Shown here piece by piece: positions 17,738 to 25,638 of a stretch of DNA of 64,000 nt. This stretch comes from Undaria pinnatifida. Taxonomy: Eukaryota; Sar; Phaeophyceae; Laminariales; Alariaceae. The stretch lies in contig JABAKD010000037.1 in the NCBI GenBank assembly GCA_012845835.1, positions 146,799-210,798 of the forward strand. The letters run 5' to 3'. The notes below the pieces were generated by a model. The model ran no database searches and was not told the origin of the DNA. It worked only from the letters and a program-made list of their open reading frames with translations. The first letter of the stretch is position 1. Each line of letters opens with the position of its first letter. Both the position numbers and the translations under genes were made by a program.

Positions 17738-18472
17738 TCAGCCTCGCTTCTTGGCGAAGTAGTTCTGATACCACTGGACGTCGACCTTGAGGTCGCGCGT
17801 CACGCCATCGCTGGTGATCGTGGCTCCGGCCAGACCGTCCACATAGGTGGCCTTCTCCAGCTCCACGTTCTCGTCGACCTTGCCCTTCTTGACCGTCACG
17901 CTGACGAACTCGCCATCAGGCGAGAGCAGCTTCTTGCCGATCCACTGGGCCTGCCACTTGGGGTTCTCGACCTCACCGCCGAGTCCCGGAGTCTCCTGCT
18001 GCTCGTAGTAGGTGATGCCGCGCACTTCTTGGCCCGTCGAGTCGACGGCCAGGAATCCGTGGCACCAGCTCCACAGGCCGTACTGGCTCGTGGGCAGGCA
18101 GTAGACCTTGCCGCCGTCGTCCAGCGTCACCTCGAACAGCGCCAGCTTCTCGGGCCCTTCGGGCGCGCTCAGCTTGGACTTGCCGATCTTGGTGAGGTCC
18201 TTGAGCTCGGGCTTCTCGCCCTCGATGACGTCGCCGCTCTCGCGGTCGATCACCAGCTCACGGACGCGCTCGGTGTAGACCTCGCCGGGATCCTTGTCCC
18301 CGAGGGAGTCGAGCACACCGGCGGCCTTCAGGATGTTCTTTTGGATGTCGAGCTGCTTGTTCGCCTCGATCCCGCCGGACAGGACCTCGAATGTCAGCGC
18401 GAGGGCCGCGCTGCAACTCACGCAGATCGCGACCGCGAAGAAGATGATGTAGCCGTTGCTGCCCTTATCCAT
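17738..18472 (-). CDS. nqrC: Na+-NQR subunit C (covalent FMN subunit)
   Basis: The 244-residue protein has one N-terminal helix (YIIFFAVAICVSCSAALALTF) and a periplasmic FMN-binding domain. The flavinylation motif is intact: VDGLAGATITSDGVTRDL, in which the second threonine of GATIT is the expected phosphoester site filled by ApbE. YGLWSWCHGFLAVDSTG and ITYYEQQETPGLGGEVENP are further NqrC landmarks. The start ATG at 18472 (MDKGSNGY) overlaps the end of nqrB by 8 bases; the upstream extension of the open frame is antisense-like and not used. Confidence 0.96.
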   Translation of the reverse strand: MDKGSNGYIIFFAVAICVSCSAALALTFEVLSGGIEANKQLDIQKNILKAAGVLDSLGDKDPGEVYTERVRELVIDRESGDVIEGEKPELKDLTKIGKSKLSAPEGPEKLALFEVTLDDGGKVYCLPTSQYGLWSWCHGFLAVDSTGQEVRGITYYEQQETPGLGGEVENPKWQAQWIGKKLLSPDGEFVSVTVKKGKVDENVELEKATYVDGLAGATITSDGVTRDLKVDVQWYQNYFAKKRG

Positions 18473-19850
18473 TGCGGCGCTTCCTCCGCTTGACGTTGCC
18501 CTGGACCACGAAGTGATCGATGGTCGGCGCAAACGCGTTCATCAACAGGACCGCGAGCATCACGCCCTCGGGGTATGCGGGGTTCACCGCCCGAACCAGG
18601 ACGGTGACCGCCCCGATGAAGAACCCGTAGATCCAACGGCCCCGCTGCGTCTCCGGAGCGGTAACCGGGTCGGTGGCCATGAACACGATGCCGAACGCGA
18701 AGCCACCCATGACCACGTGATCGATGGGCGACAGGCTGCCGATGCCGTGCACGTCCGCCAGAGTCAGGTTCATCAGGAGCGCCATGCTCAGCAGGCCGAT
18801 GACCCCCGACAGCATGACGCGCCACGACGCCACCCCCGTGAGGAGGAGGATCACGGCACCGATGGCAGCGCACAGGGCGCTGGTCTCACCGGCACTCCCG
18901 GGGATGGCCCCCACGAACATGTCCCACCAGCTGTAGTCCGCAGCCGTAACGGCGTCGGACGCGCTCTCGTAGTAGGCGACGCCCTTGGCGTCATACATGA
19001 CCTTGATGCCTTCGGGAGCACCCGAGACGCCCGCCGCGGCGGCATCCATGAGCTCGACGTCCGCGTTCTTGGCCGCCTCCTGGATCTGAGCCTTGGCTCC
19101 CACCGCCAGCGGCGTGGGCTTGCTCATGCCGTCGATGAGGCCCGCTTCGCTGTTGCCAGCGACCCACACCGAGTCGCCACTGATCTGGGCGGGATAGCCG
19201 AAGAACAGGAACGCCCGCGCCATCAGCGCCACGTTGAAGATGTTCATCCCGGTGCCGCCGAAGATCTCCTTCACGAGGATCACGGAGAAGCACACGGCCA
19301 GCGCCAACTGCCACAGCGGAATCGAAGCCGGGACGATCAGCGCAATCAGGATACCGGTGACGAGGTAGCCCTCGCTCACCTCCTCCTTGCGGATGACGCT
19401 GAAGATGCCCTCAATGTTGAGCCCGACGAAGTAGCTGACGAACAGGATCGGCAGCATCTGCTGGATCCCGAACATCACCTTGTCGCTGAGGCCCGGAGCG
19501 CTGACGTCCGGACTGTAGTCCGACCCGAACAGGAGCCCCTGGAGCCAACCGCTCTCGTAGGAGACAGCGCCGCCGTCGGCAGCCATGGCCGCCAATGCGA
19601 GGAAGTGCTGATGCCCCTGGTTCCAGATGGAGAACAGGAGGCACGGCAACAGCGCGTAGATGACCGTGGACATCACCCGCTTGAGGTCCACGTAGTCACG
19701 GACGTGCGGGCCCTTCTTCGGCGCCGTGATACCCGGCGCGAAGAGGAAGGTCTCGGCCGCATCGAACAGCGGCCACATCTTGTGGAACTTGCTGCCGGGC
19801 TCGTGATAGAGCTTCCGGCCGTTGTCCACGAGGTTGCGGAGGAAACGCAT
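18465..19850 (-). CDS. nqrB: Na+-NQR subunit B
   Basis: The 461-residue subunit has the N-terminal segment FHKMWPLFDAAETFLFAPG and about ten membrane helices, including LVTGILIALIVPASIPLWQL and KEIFGGTGMNIFNVALMARAFLFF, which are NqrB/RnfD signatures. The region that normally carries the flavinylated threonine in a D-G-x-S-G-A-T motif reads IDGMSKPTPLAVG here (T246 by my count), so the Thr is kept but Gly-Ala is Lys-Pro. A soluble insert of about 80 residues follows. NqrB holds FMN and riboflavin and is the probable Na+ channel and ubiquinone site. Confidence 0.95.
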   Translation of the reverse strand: MRFLRNLVDNGRKLYHEPGSKFHKMWPLFDAAETFLFAPGITAPKKGPHVRDYVDLKRVMSTVIYALLPCLLFSIWNQGHQHFLALAAMAADGGAVSYESGWLQGLLFGSDYSPDVSAPGLSDKVMFGIQQMLPILFVSYFVGLNIEGIFSVIRKEEVSEGYLVTGILIALIVPASIPLWQLALAVCFSVILVKEIFGGTGMNIFNVALMARAFLFFGYPAQISGDSVWVAGNSEAGLIDGMSKPTPLAVGAKAQIQEAAKNADVELMDAAAAGVSGAPEGIKVMYDAKGVAYYESASDAVTAADYSWWDMFVGAIPGSAGETSALCAAIGAVILLLTGVASWRVMLSGVIGLLSMALLMNLTLADVHGIGSLSPIDHVVMGGFAFGIVFMATDPVTAPETQRGRWIYGFFIGAVTVLVRAVNPAYPEGVMLAVLLMNAFAPTIDHFVVQGNVKRRKRRNG

Positions 19851-19853
19851 GGA

Positions 19854-21203
19854 CTAGCCTTCCTTCTCGTAGAGGTCGAGTCCCTCGCGGACCACGGCGC
19901 CCACGTCGAGCTTGCTCGCGTCGGCAAAGGTGCAGAGTGCCACGTCCTCCTCGGTCACCTCGAGGAGCCCCAGACCGAGAGCCTCTTCGAGGTCCCCCGC
20001 CTGGATGGCGCGGATGAGGAACGTCGGCAGCACATCGAGCGCCATGACGTTCTCCATCTGACCGATGTTCACGTTGGCCCGGGGGCCGCCGTGCATCCGC
20101 GCGTCGAGGTCGTAAGTCTTGCGAGGTGTGAGCCAGCCCCACACGGAGCGCGAGGTGCTGAGCTTGCCCATCTGCGGCAAAGCCCAACCGAAGAGATCTC
20201 GAACGCCGTCACCGTCAGGCATGGCGGTGACCGTCGTCGCGTAGAACCCCAGGTAGCCGTCGGAGGCCACCGCATCGCCCGAGAGCGCGGTCCCGTTGAT
20301 CACGCGGACGCTGTCGGGCAGAGCCTGCCCGCCGGTGAGGGTCGGGAGCGGAGCCCCCTGTCGGACGCGGAAGTATTTCTTCTCCGGTGCCCGACTGCCG
20401 CCCACTGCCACGACCCGGTGCGACGGGTAGTGACCGGTTCGCAACCAGGCCCCGATCAGCGCAGCTTCCTGCGCCTTGAGATACCACGCAGTCTCAGTGT
20501 CCCTGAGCGGCCGCACGTGGTGGATGTGGGTTCCGACCAGGCCGGCGGGGTGAGGCCCGGCGAAACGGTGGGTTTCGACGTTGAGCCCATCGAACTCGGG
20601 GCACGAGGCGCCGTCGCGAACCGTGAGGACGACCGGGCCGTCCGTCAGCCGCGACAGGAGATTCACTGCGAGCTGCAGATCGTCACGCTGGCCCTGGACA
20701 GCGAACGCCGGATCCGCAGCCAGCGGCTCCGTGTCCATGCCGTTGATGAAGATCGCCGACGGCACGACGTCCCCGCGAATAAGGCGACCGATGGGGCGCT
20801 GTCGCAGCAGAGGCCACAGCCCCGCTCCCTTCAGCGCCGCGATGGCAGCTTCGCGGTCGACCCCGGCCAGATTCGCCGCATCGAGCTTCGGACCGTCGTG
20901 AAACTTGTCCGCGCCTCTCTCGACGATCACTTGCAGGGGAAAGCGTCGAGCGCCCAGAACGACGTCGTGCACCTTGCCAGCCGCGGGCGAGCAAAAGACG
21001 ACGTCTCGATCGTTCTTGTCGAGGAACAGCGGCTGCCCAATCGCAACCTCGTCCCCCTTCTTGACCGTGAGCTTGGGCTTGATGCCCGGGAAATCCGTGG
21101 GGCACACGGCGATCAGGTTGGGCTCGTCGGCGTCAACCAGCGCGGAGTCGGGCCGGCCTTCGAGACGGATGTCGAACCCCTGTTTGATACGGTGCGTGGT
21201 CAT
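19854..21203 (-). CDS. nqrA: Na+-NQR subunit A
   Basis: The 449-residue cytoplasmic subunit begins THRIKQGFDIRLEGRPD, as in all NqrA proteins, followed by the barrel-sandwich segment LTVKKGDEVAIGQPLF and VFCSPAAGKVHDVVLGARR. LIRGDVVPSAIFINGMDTEP, HRFAGPHPAGLVGTHIHHV and ALPQMGKLSTSRSVWGWLTP are further landmarks. NqrA docks on NqrB at the cytoplasmic face and contacts the quinone. It leads the nqrA-F series and starts about 80 bases after nqrM. Confidence 0.96.
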   Translation of the reverse strand: MTTHRIKQGFDIRLEGRPDSALVDADEPNLIAVCPTDFPGIKPKLTVKKGDEVAIGQPLFLDKNDRDVVFCSPAAGKVHDVVLGARRFPLQVIVERGADKFHDGPKLDAANLAGVDREAAIAALKGAGLWPLLRQRPIGRLIRGDVVPSAIFINGMDTEPLAADPAFAVQGQRDDLQLAVNLLSRLTDGPVVLTVRDGASCPEFDGLNVETHRFAGPHPAGLVGTHIHHVRPLRDTETAWYLKAQEAALIGAWLRTGHYPSHRVVAVGGSRAPEKKYFRVRQGAPLPTLTGGQALPDSVRVINGTALSGDAVASDGYLGFYATTVTAMPDGDGVRDLFGWALPQMGKLSTSRSVWGWLTPRKTYDLDARMHGGPRANVNIGQMENVMALDVLPTFLIRAIQAGDLEEALGLGLLEVTEEDVALCTFADASKLDVGAVVREGLDLYEKEG

Positions 21204-21282
21204 CCGAAAGGTGAGGGTGGGACGTGTGGTTCAGTTTGCGGCGCGTCCGTCGGTGTCCTCCACCGGCGGGGTGCAACCAGGC

Positions 21283-21483
21283 TCAGGGACAGCTTTTCTG
21301 ATCGTCGGGCTCCGTCGGCATCTCATCCGCGGACTTGCCGCAACGAGTACACGAACCATCCGGTCCAACTCCACCGCAGGAGCCGGACAGGCGCCGGTTG
21401 AACATGATCGCCAAGCCGACGATCACGAGCACCGGAAGTGTGAAAACCAGAATGGGTAGGAGTAGATCCGTCACCGCCGTCAC
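21283..21483 (-). CDS. nqrM: Na+-NQR maturation protein NqrM
   Basis: The 66-residue protein has one membrane helix (LLLPILVFTLPVLVIVGLAI) followed by NRRLSGSCGGVGPDGSCTRC, which fits the NqrM (former DUF539) pattern of GSCGG followed by Cys-x2-Cys. NqrM is needed to deliver or insert the iron centre of NqrD/NqrE. Its place directly upstream of nqrA supports the call; in proteobacteria it usually follows nqrF-apbE. The C-terminal tail is acidic and ends in another cysteine (SCP). The gap to nqrA is 79 bases, so it may be the first gene of the operon. Confidence 0.85.
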   Translation of the reverse strand: MTAVTDLLLPILVFTLPVLVIVGLAIMFNRRLSGSCGGVGPDGSCTRCGKSADEMPTEPDDQKSCP

Positions 21484-21595
21484 CGAGTTTGGCCGGAGAG
21501 GTTAGCGGGCAGCCACCACGAGTCGAGTCTTTCGTTCGGACTCGCTGCACCGGAGGCATTAGAAGACCCAGAGGTCTCCCGAGTTTCACCCTCCG

Positions 21596-21913
21596 TCAGC
21601 GCAGATCGGGCGAGGCCGCGCGACGTTCCGGCGCCGGTTCGACCGGCCGGTGGGCGGCCACGTAGCGCGCGAGGTCGCAGGCGCGGTCGAAGTGCTCGAG
21701 CACCAGATCGCCAGCCGGGACGGAGAGCTCGAAACGCCGTTCCAGGAACTCGACCAACTCGATCACCCCGACGGAGTCGATGAGCCCGGAGCTCACCAGG
21801 GGAGTTTCCCCCGTGAGCCCATCCCGGACTCCGCCGCGGTGGGTTTCGGCGACGAACCCCAGGACGGCATCCTCGATCTCCACGAGGACCGCAGACTCAT
21901 TCTGGATCGACAT
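21596..21913 (-). CDS. Acyl carrier protein-like protein
   Basis: The 105-residue protein is a phosphopantetheine-carrier fold. LVSSGLIDSVGVIELVEFLE contains the attachment serine in the I-D-S motif, preceded by a helix IEDAVLGFVAETH and followed by AGDLVLEHFDRACDLARYV. It is longer than fatty-acid ACP by a proline/arginine-rich C-terminal tail of about 20 residues, and the motif differs from the canonical DSL of AcpP, so a specialised carrier role (lipid A, small metabolite or polyketide-like) is more likely. It lies upstream of nqrM on the same strand and downstream of the tRNA-Sec gene. Confidence 0.75.
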   Translation of the reverse strand: MSIQNESAVLVEIEDAVLGFVAETHRGGVRDGLTGETPLVSSGLIDSVGVIELVEFLERRFELSVPAGDLVLEHFDRACDLARYVAAHRPVEPAPERRAASPDLR

Positions 21914-21944
21914 TTAGGAACGGTGGCCGCGCCGTGCGGCGAAA

Positions 21945-22043
21945 TGGCGGGAGTGCATGGGAATCGAACCCACCGGAACAGCCTCTAGGGCCACCCCCAC
22001 TGGTTTTGAAGACCAGGCCGGACACCAGCCCGAATCCACTCCC
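21945..22043 (-). tRNA. selC: tRNA-Sec (anticodon UCA), CCA encoded
   Basis: The minus strand folds into a 99-nucleotide tRNA: acceptor GGGAGTG with CACTCCC, discriminator G and an encoded CCA at 21945; anticodon arm CTGGT-CTTCAAA-ACCAG with anticodon TCA; a very long variable arm (GGGGTGGCC pairing with GGCTGTTCC); and T arm GTGGG-TTCGATT-CCCAT. The length, long variable arm and UCA anticodon identify selenocysteine tRNA rather than tRNA-Ser or a suppressor. The eighth acceptor pair, usual in bacterial tRNA-Sec, is G opposite G. The genome should therefore encode SelA, SelB and SelD elsewhere, and selenoproteins with in-frame UGA. Confidence 0.93.
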
Positions 22044-22220
22044 GTGACCCGACTCGTTTCGGGGCGAGGAGTGTCTCGCGCCACCGAACCAGCGTCAAGC
22101 AAGGCTTTTTCCTGGAGTCCCGCCGACGTGTTCTGGAGGCTCCGCGGTCGGATACGGAAGATCCGGCCCGTGGCGCGGAACCTCCCACCCTGCCGGACCA
22201 TTCTCCCCGGACCCTGACCC

Positions 22221-25200
22221 TTGGACCCCGAACCTCCTCCGCCGCGACTTGCCAGCCTGCTGGATCTCCGGCAGCCGCTGGGCAGTGGGTCTACAGGGTC
22301 CGTGTACGCCGCCACTCTGACCCGCCCCTACGCGGATCTTCCCGAAGGGGCCACCGTCGCGGCCAAGTTCTTGCGGCAGGACCTCATGGGCGACCCGGAG
22401 GCCCAGTCGAGGCTGCACGCGGAAGGCCGGCTGGGCCAGACCATTCGGAGCCCCTACGTCGCCCGGATCCACGGTGTGGAGACCGTCGAGGTGCTGGGGC
22501 TCGAAGTGACGTACCTCGTCATGGAGCTGCTCGAGGGCGAGACCGTGCGCTCGTTCCTGGCCAGCGGCCGCATGGCGGTGGAAGATTTCACCCGGCGCGT
22601 GGGGCGAGACGTGGCCCGCGGCCTCACTGCGCTGCATGGCGTCGGCGTGGTTCATCGGGACCTCAAGCCCGAGAACCTCCACGTAACGACGCAGGGCACC
22701 ATCAAGGTCGTGGACCTCGGCCTCGCGCGCCGCACGGGCAAGAAGGGCGCCGCCGGCTCGGGCGGCCTCGCCGGCACCGTGCTCTACGCCGCCCCCGAGG
22801 TCCTGCGCGGCCGGGCAGCCACCGCCGCCGCCGACATCTACGCCCTGGGTGTCGTGCTGTTCGAGCTGGCCACGGGCCGCCATCCGTTCGCCGAGCACAC
22901 CGATGTCGACGCCGTGATCCACGCGCACATCGACTCGCCGCCTCCCCGACCATCGCACCTGCGACCCCGCACCAGTGCGTTCCTCGAGGAGGTGATCCTA
23001 TCCCTGCTCGACAAGAACCCTCGTCGTCGACCGAACGCCGAGGACGTGGCGAACCTGCTCGACGAAGGCGAAGCGTCGGCATGGTGGCGGAAGCACATGG
23101 CCGACGCTCCGGTGCTCGCCGCGCGCTCCCGGCTTCGGCGCGCGCGACGGACCGCAGTGACACCGTTCTTCGGGCGCCGACTCGAGCAGGACCTTCTGTC
23201 CGTGCTGCGGATCCGCCTGCGCAATGGTAGGGGCGCGGCGCTGTGCGTGCACGGCCCGCGCGGTATCGGGCGCCGGCGCCTGCTCGATGAGTGCGTCGAG
23301 GCCTGGCTCGCCGAGTCGGACGCTCCGGGCCTGCTCCTGGGCGCAGCCGATCGTCGGCCCGAGCGGGGCCGCGGGCAACCGTTCCCCGAGCTCGTGCTCG
23401 ATGGCCTCCTCGGCCGTCGCGACGAGGGCCCCAACCTCGACGAACGCCTGGCCCACCGTCTCACCGATCTGGGTCTGGGCTCGGCAGCTGCGGATCGACT
23501 GGCCGAGGTGCTTTCGGGACAGCGCGCTGTGGACACAGACGACGCACCACTGCTGGCGCGGGCCCTCCTGGGACTCGCCAACGAACGCCCCTTCGTGCTG
23601 CGGATCGACCACGGTGAGGACCTCGATCCCACGGCCTGCGCCGCACTCCGCGAGCTCATCGAAGCCGAGCCGCCGATCCTGGTGTTGCTCGTGACAGGAC
23701 CCGAGGGGCTCCCCGACGGTCTCCCCAAGATCCAGGGGCTCGAGGTGTCGGGCCTCTCCGCGGAGGATGCGCGGCGCTTCGCCGGCGAGCTGTTCGAGCG
23801 CGGGCACACGCCGCGCGACCTCGACCTGGTGTTGGCCCCGTTTGCGGGCAGCCCCGGCAATCTCATCGAGGCCTTGGAGCATCAGGTCGAAGTGGACGCG
23901 CTCGAGGGCGCACCCGGAAGCTATCGCAACCTGCGCGCCCAGCTCCCCCTGCCGCCTGCCCCCACCCACCTGGATCGGGTGGCGCGACGGATGGAAGGGT
24001 TGTCGCCGCAACAGCGCCACGTGCTGTCCGCGGCCGCGGTCCTGGGCCAGGAGGCGGACATCGGCGATCTCGCCGCCGTGGTCGGGCGCCCCAAGCTCCA
24101 CGTTCTCGAAGACCTGTCGGTCTTTCGCGGGCGGGTCGTGCGGGCGTCCGGAGGCAGCGTCTCGTTCCGTCACCGCGCGTTCCGCGACGCGTTGCTGCGG
24201 TGGCTTCCGGATGGACAACGTCAGCGGCTCCACCGATTGGCGGCGTTCGCGCTGCAGGAGCACGGCGGCTCACCGCTACAAGTGGGGCTCCACCTCTCGC
24301 GAGCGCTGGAACACGAGGCCTGCCTTTCGCCTCTGCTCGACGCACTCGAGGACCTGGTGGAGAGTGGCTCGCGCAAGACCTCACGGCGCGTGGGTGCGCG
24401 GCTCGAGATTCACTTCCGCCAACTGGGGGAAGACACCGACGCGGTGCGCCGGGGCCGCGAGCGATTCGCACTCCTCGAGTCCCGCCGGCTGAGGGCTGAG
24501 GGGGATCGCAAGCAGGCCACGGAGCACCTGCGCACCGCGATCGGTTCAGCATCCCGGGCCGGCCACGATCTGCAGCACGCGCAAGCGTTGGTGGAGCTGG
24601 CGGACCTCGCCCGCGAGAACGGTCAGTTCGGGGCGGCTCTGGGCCAGATCCAGCAGGCGCTCGAGATCCGCGGCGTGCGCGACGATGCCGCCATGCGCCA
24701 CGTGGCGTCCCGTGCCCATGAGCTCATGGGGATCGTTCTGGGTTGGACGGGTGGCGGCGAGCCTGCACTACACCACCTGCGCGTGGCGGCGGAACTGGGA
24801 GCGGACGCGTCGCGCCCGGTGCGCGCGCGCATCCAGATCCTGCGCGCCCGCCTCGAGAGTCTACGCTTCCATCTGGCGGCTGCGCGGAAGACGTTCGTCC
24901 GGGTCGGCGAGTGGATCGACGAAGACGACCCCGCCGGACTGCGCTGCAACTACGCGGTCTATCGCGGAAGACTGCACGGGGTCCTGGGCGAAGATCCGAA
25001 GCCGTGGTTCGACGACGCCGAGGAGATCGCCAGGCACGCACGCCTGCCGGAGTGGGAAGGCAGGGTCGCCATCTGTCGCGCAGAGGAGCAGCTCTGGCAC
25101 GGCCTCGACGCCGCGGACCAGCTCGCCGTGGCCGAGGAACGCGCGGCCACCGCCGGCGACCGCATCACCGAGACGATGGCGCGCATTCACCATCTCGGAA

Positions 25201-25499
25201 CCGTGTTGGGCACCGCCGAGCTCGGATCGACGGTAGAGCAACTCAATGCCCCCGAGCTGCTCGGGGCCTGGCTCGTCTACGAAACCCGACGCCACCGCGC
25301 CGAGGGACGGACCGAGATGGCCGTGGTGTGCATCGACGAAGCCCTGGATCTGGCCCGCCAGGCCGACCTGCCGCTGCGCTGGCACGTGACCATCCTTCGT
25401 GAGTCCGGCCGAGGGGAGAGGGCGCGTGCCCTGCTCCACGACCTGGCACAGCGCTTCCGCGGCGCGGATCGCCGCCGCTTCCTGCGCGCGTTCGAGTAG
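22221..25499 (+). CDS. Ser/Thr protein kinase with AAA-type ATPase and helical-repeat region
   Basis: The 1092-residue protein joins an N-terminal Hanks-type kinase to a STAND/AAA16-like ATPase and a TPR-like C-terminus. Kinase motifs: LGSGSTGSVY (glycine loop), AAKFL with K49, HRDLKPENLHV (catalytic loop, about 143), DLGLA in place of DFG, and APEVLRGR. From about residue 310 an ATPase begins at FFGRRLEQDLL, but its P-loop reads HGPRGIGRRRLLDE and lacks the usual GK[ST]. The remaining 600 residues are helical repeats. It resembles PknK-type regulators. TTG at 22221 is the only start that keeps the kinase N-terminus. No membrane helix is seen. Confidence 0.85.
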   Translation: MDPEPPPPRLASLLDLRQPLGSGSTGSVYAATLTRPYADLPEGATVAAKFLRQDLMGDPEAQSRLHAEGRLGQTIRSPYVARIHGVETVEVLGLEVTYLVMELLEGETVRSFLASGRMAVEDFTRRVGRDVARGLTALHGVGVVHRDLKPENLHVTTQGTIKVVDLGLARRTGKKGAAGSGGLAGTVLYAAPEVLRGRAATAAADIYALGVVLFELATGRHPFAEHTDVDAVIHAHIDSPPPRPSHLRPRTSAFLEEVILSLLDKNPRRRPNAEDVANLLDEGEASAWWRKHMADAPVLAARSRLRRARRTAVTPFFGRRLEQDLLSVLRIRLRNGRGAALCVHGPRGIGRRRLLDECVEAWLAESDAPGLLLGAADRRPERGRGQPFPELVLDGLLGRRDEGPNLDERLAHRLTDLGLGSAAADRLAEVLSGQRAVDTDDAPLLARALLGLANERPFVLRIDHGEDLDPTACAALRELIEAEPPILVLLVTGPEGLPDGLPKIQGLEVSGLSAEDARRFAGELFERGHTPRDLDLVLAPFAGSPGNLIEALEHQVEVDALEGAPGSYRNLRAQLPLPPAPTHLDRVARRMEGLSPQQRHVLSAAAVLGQEADIGDLAAVVGRPKLHVLEDLSVFRGRVVRASGGSVSFRHRAFRDALLRWLPDGQRQRLHRLAAFALQEHGGSPLQVGLHLSRALEHEACLSPLLDALEDLVESGSRKTSRRVGARLEIHFRQLGEDTDAVRRGRERFALLESRRLRAEGDRKQATEHLRTAIGSASRAGHDLQHAQALVELADLARENGQFGAALGQIQQALEIRGVRDDAAMRHVASRAHELMGIVLGWTGGGEPALHHLRVAAELGADASRPVRARIQILRARLESLRFHLAAARKTFVRVGEWIDEDDPAGLRCNYAVYRGRLHGVLGEDPKPWFDDAEEIARHARLPEWEGRVAICRAEEQLWHGLDAADQLAVAEERAATAGDRITETMARIHHLGTVLGTAELGSTVEQLNAPELLGAWLVYETRRHRAEGRTEMAVVCIDEALDLARQADLPLRWHVTILRESGRGERARALLHDLAQRFRGADRRRFLRAFE

Positions 25500-25545
25500 G
25501 ACAGAAACACGCGCTCTCCCAGCGATGCCCCGGGCGCCGCGCGGT

Positions 25546-25636
25546 GAGTTACGAACGTGGCTTCGACCACTTTCGCTCAGCTCGTCGCACCGTGGTAGCG
25601 GGCCGCAGCGAGCTGAGAATGGTCGTAGCTCTTTTT
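25546..25636 (+). terminator. Long branched terminator hairpin after the kinase gene
   Basis: GAGTTACG (25546-25553) pairs with CGTAGCTC (25624-25631), and inside it ACCA (25566-25569) pairs with TGGT (25620-25623) and CTCAGCTCG (25576-25584) pairs perfectly with CGAGCTGAG (25609-25617). Five T residues follow at 25632-25636. The structure is unusually large for a simple terminator. It lies between the convergent kinase and LPS-kinase genes and works on the plus strand. Confidence 0.6.
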
Positions 25637-25638
25637 GA

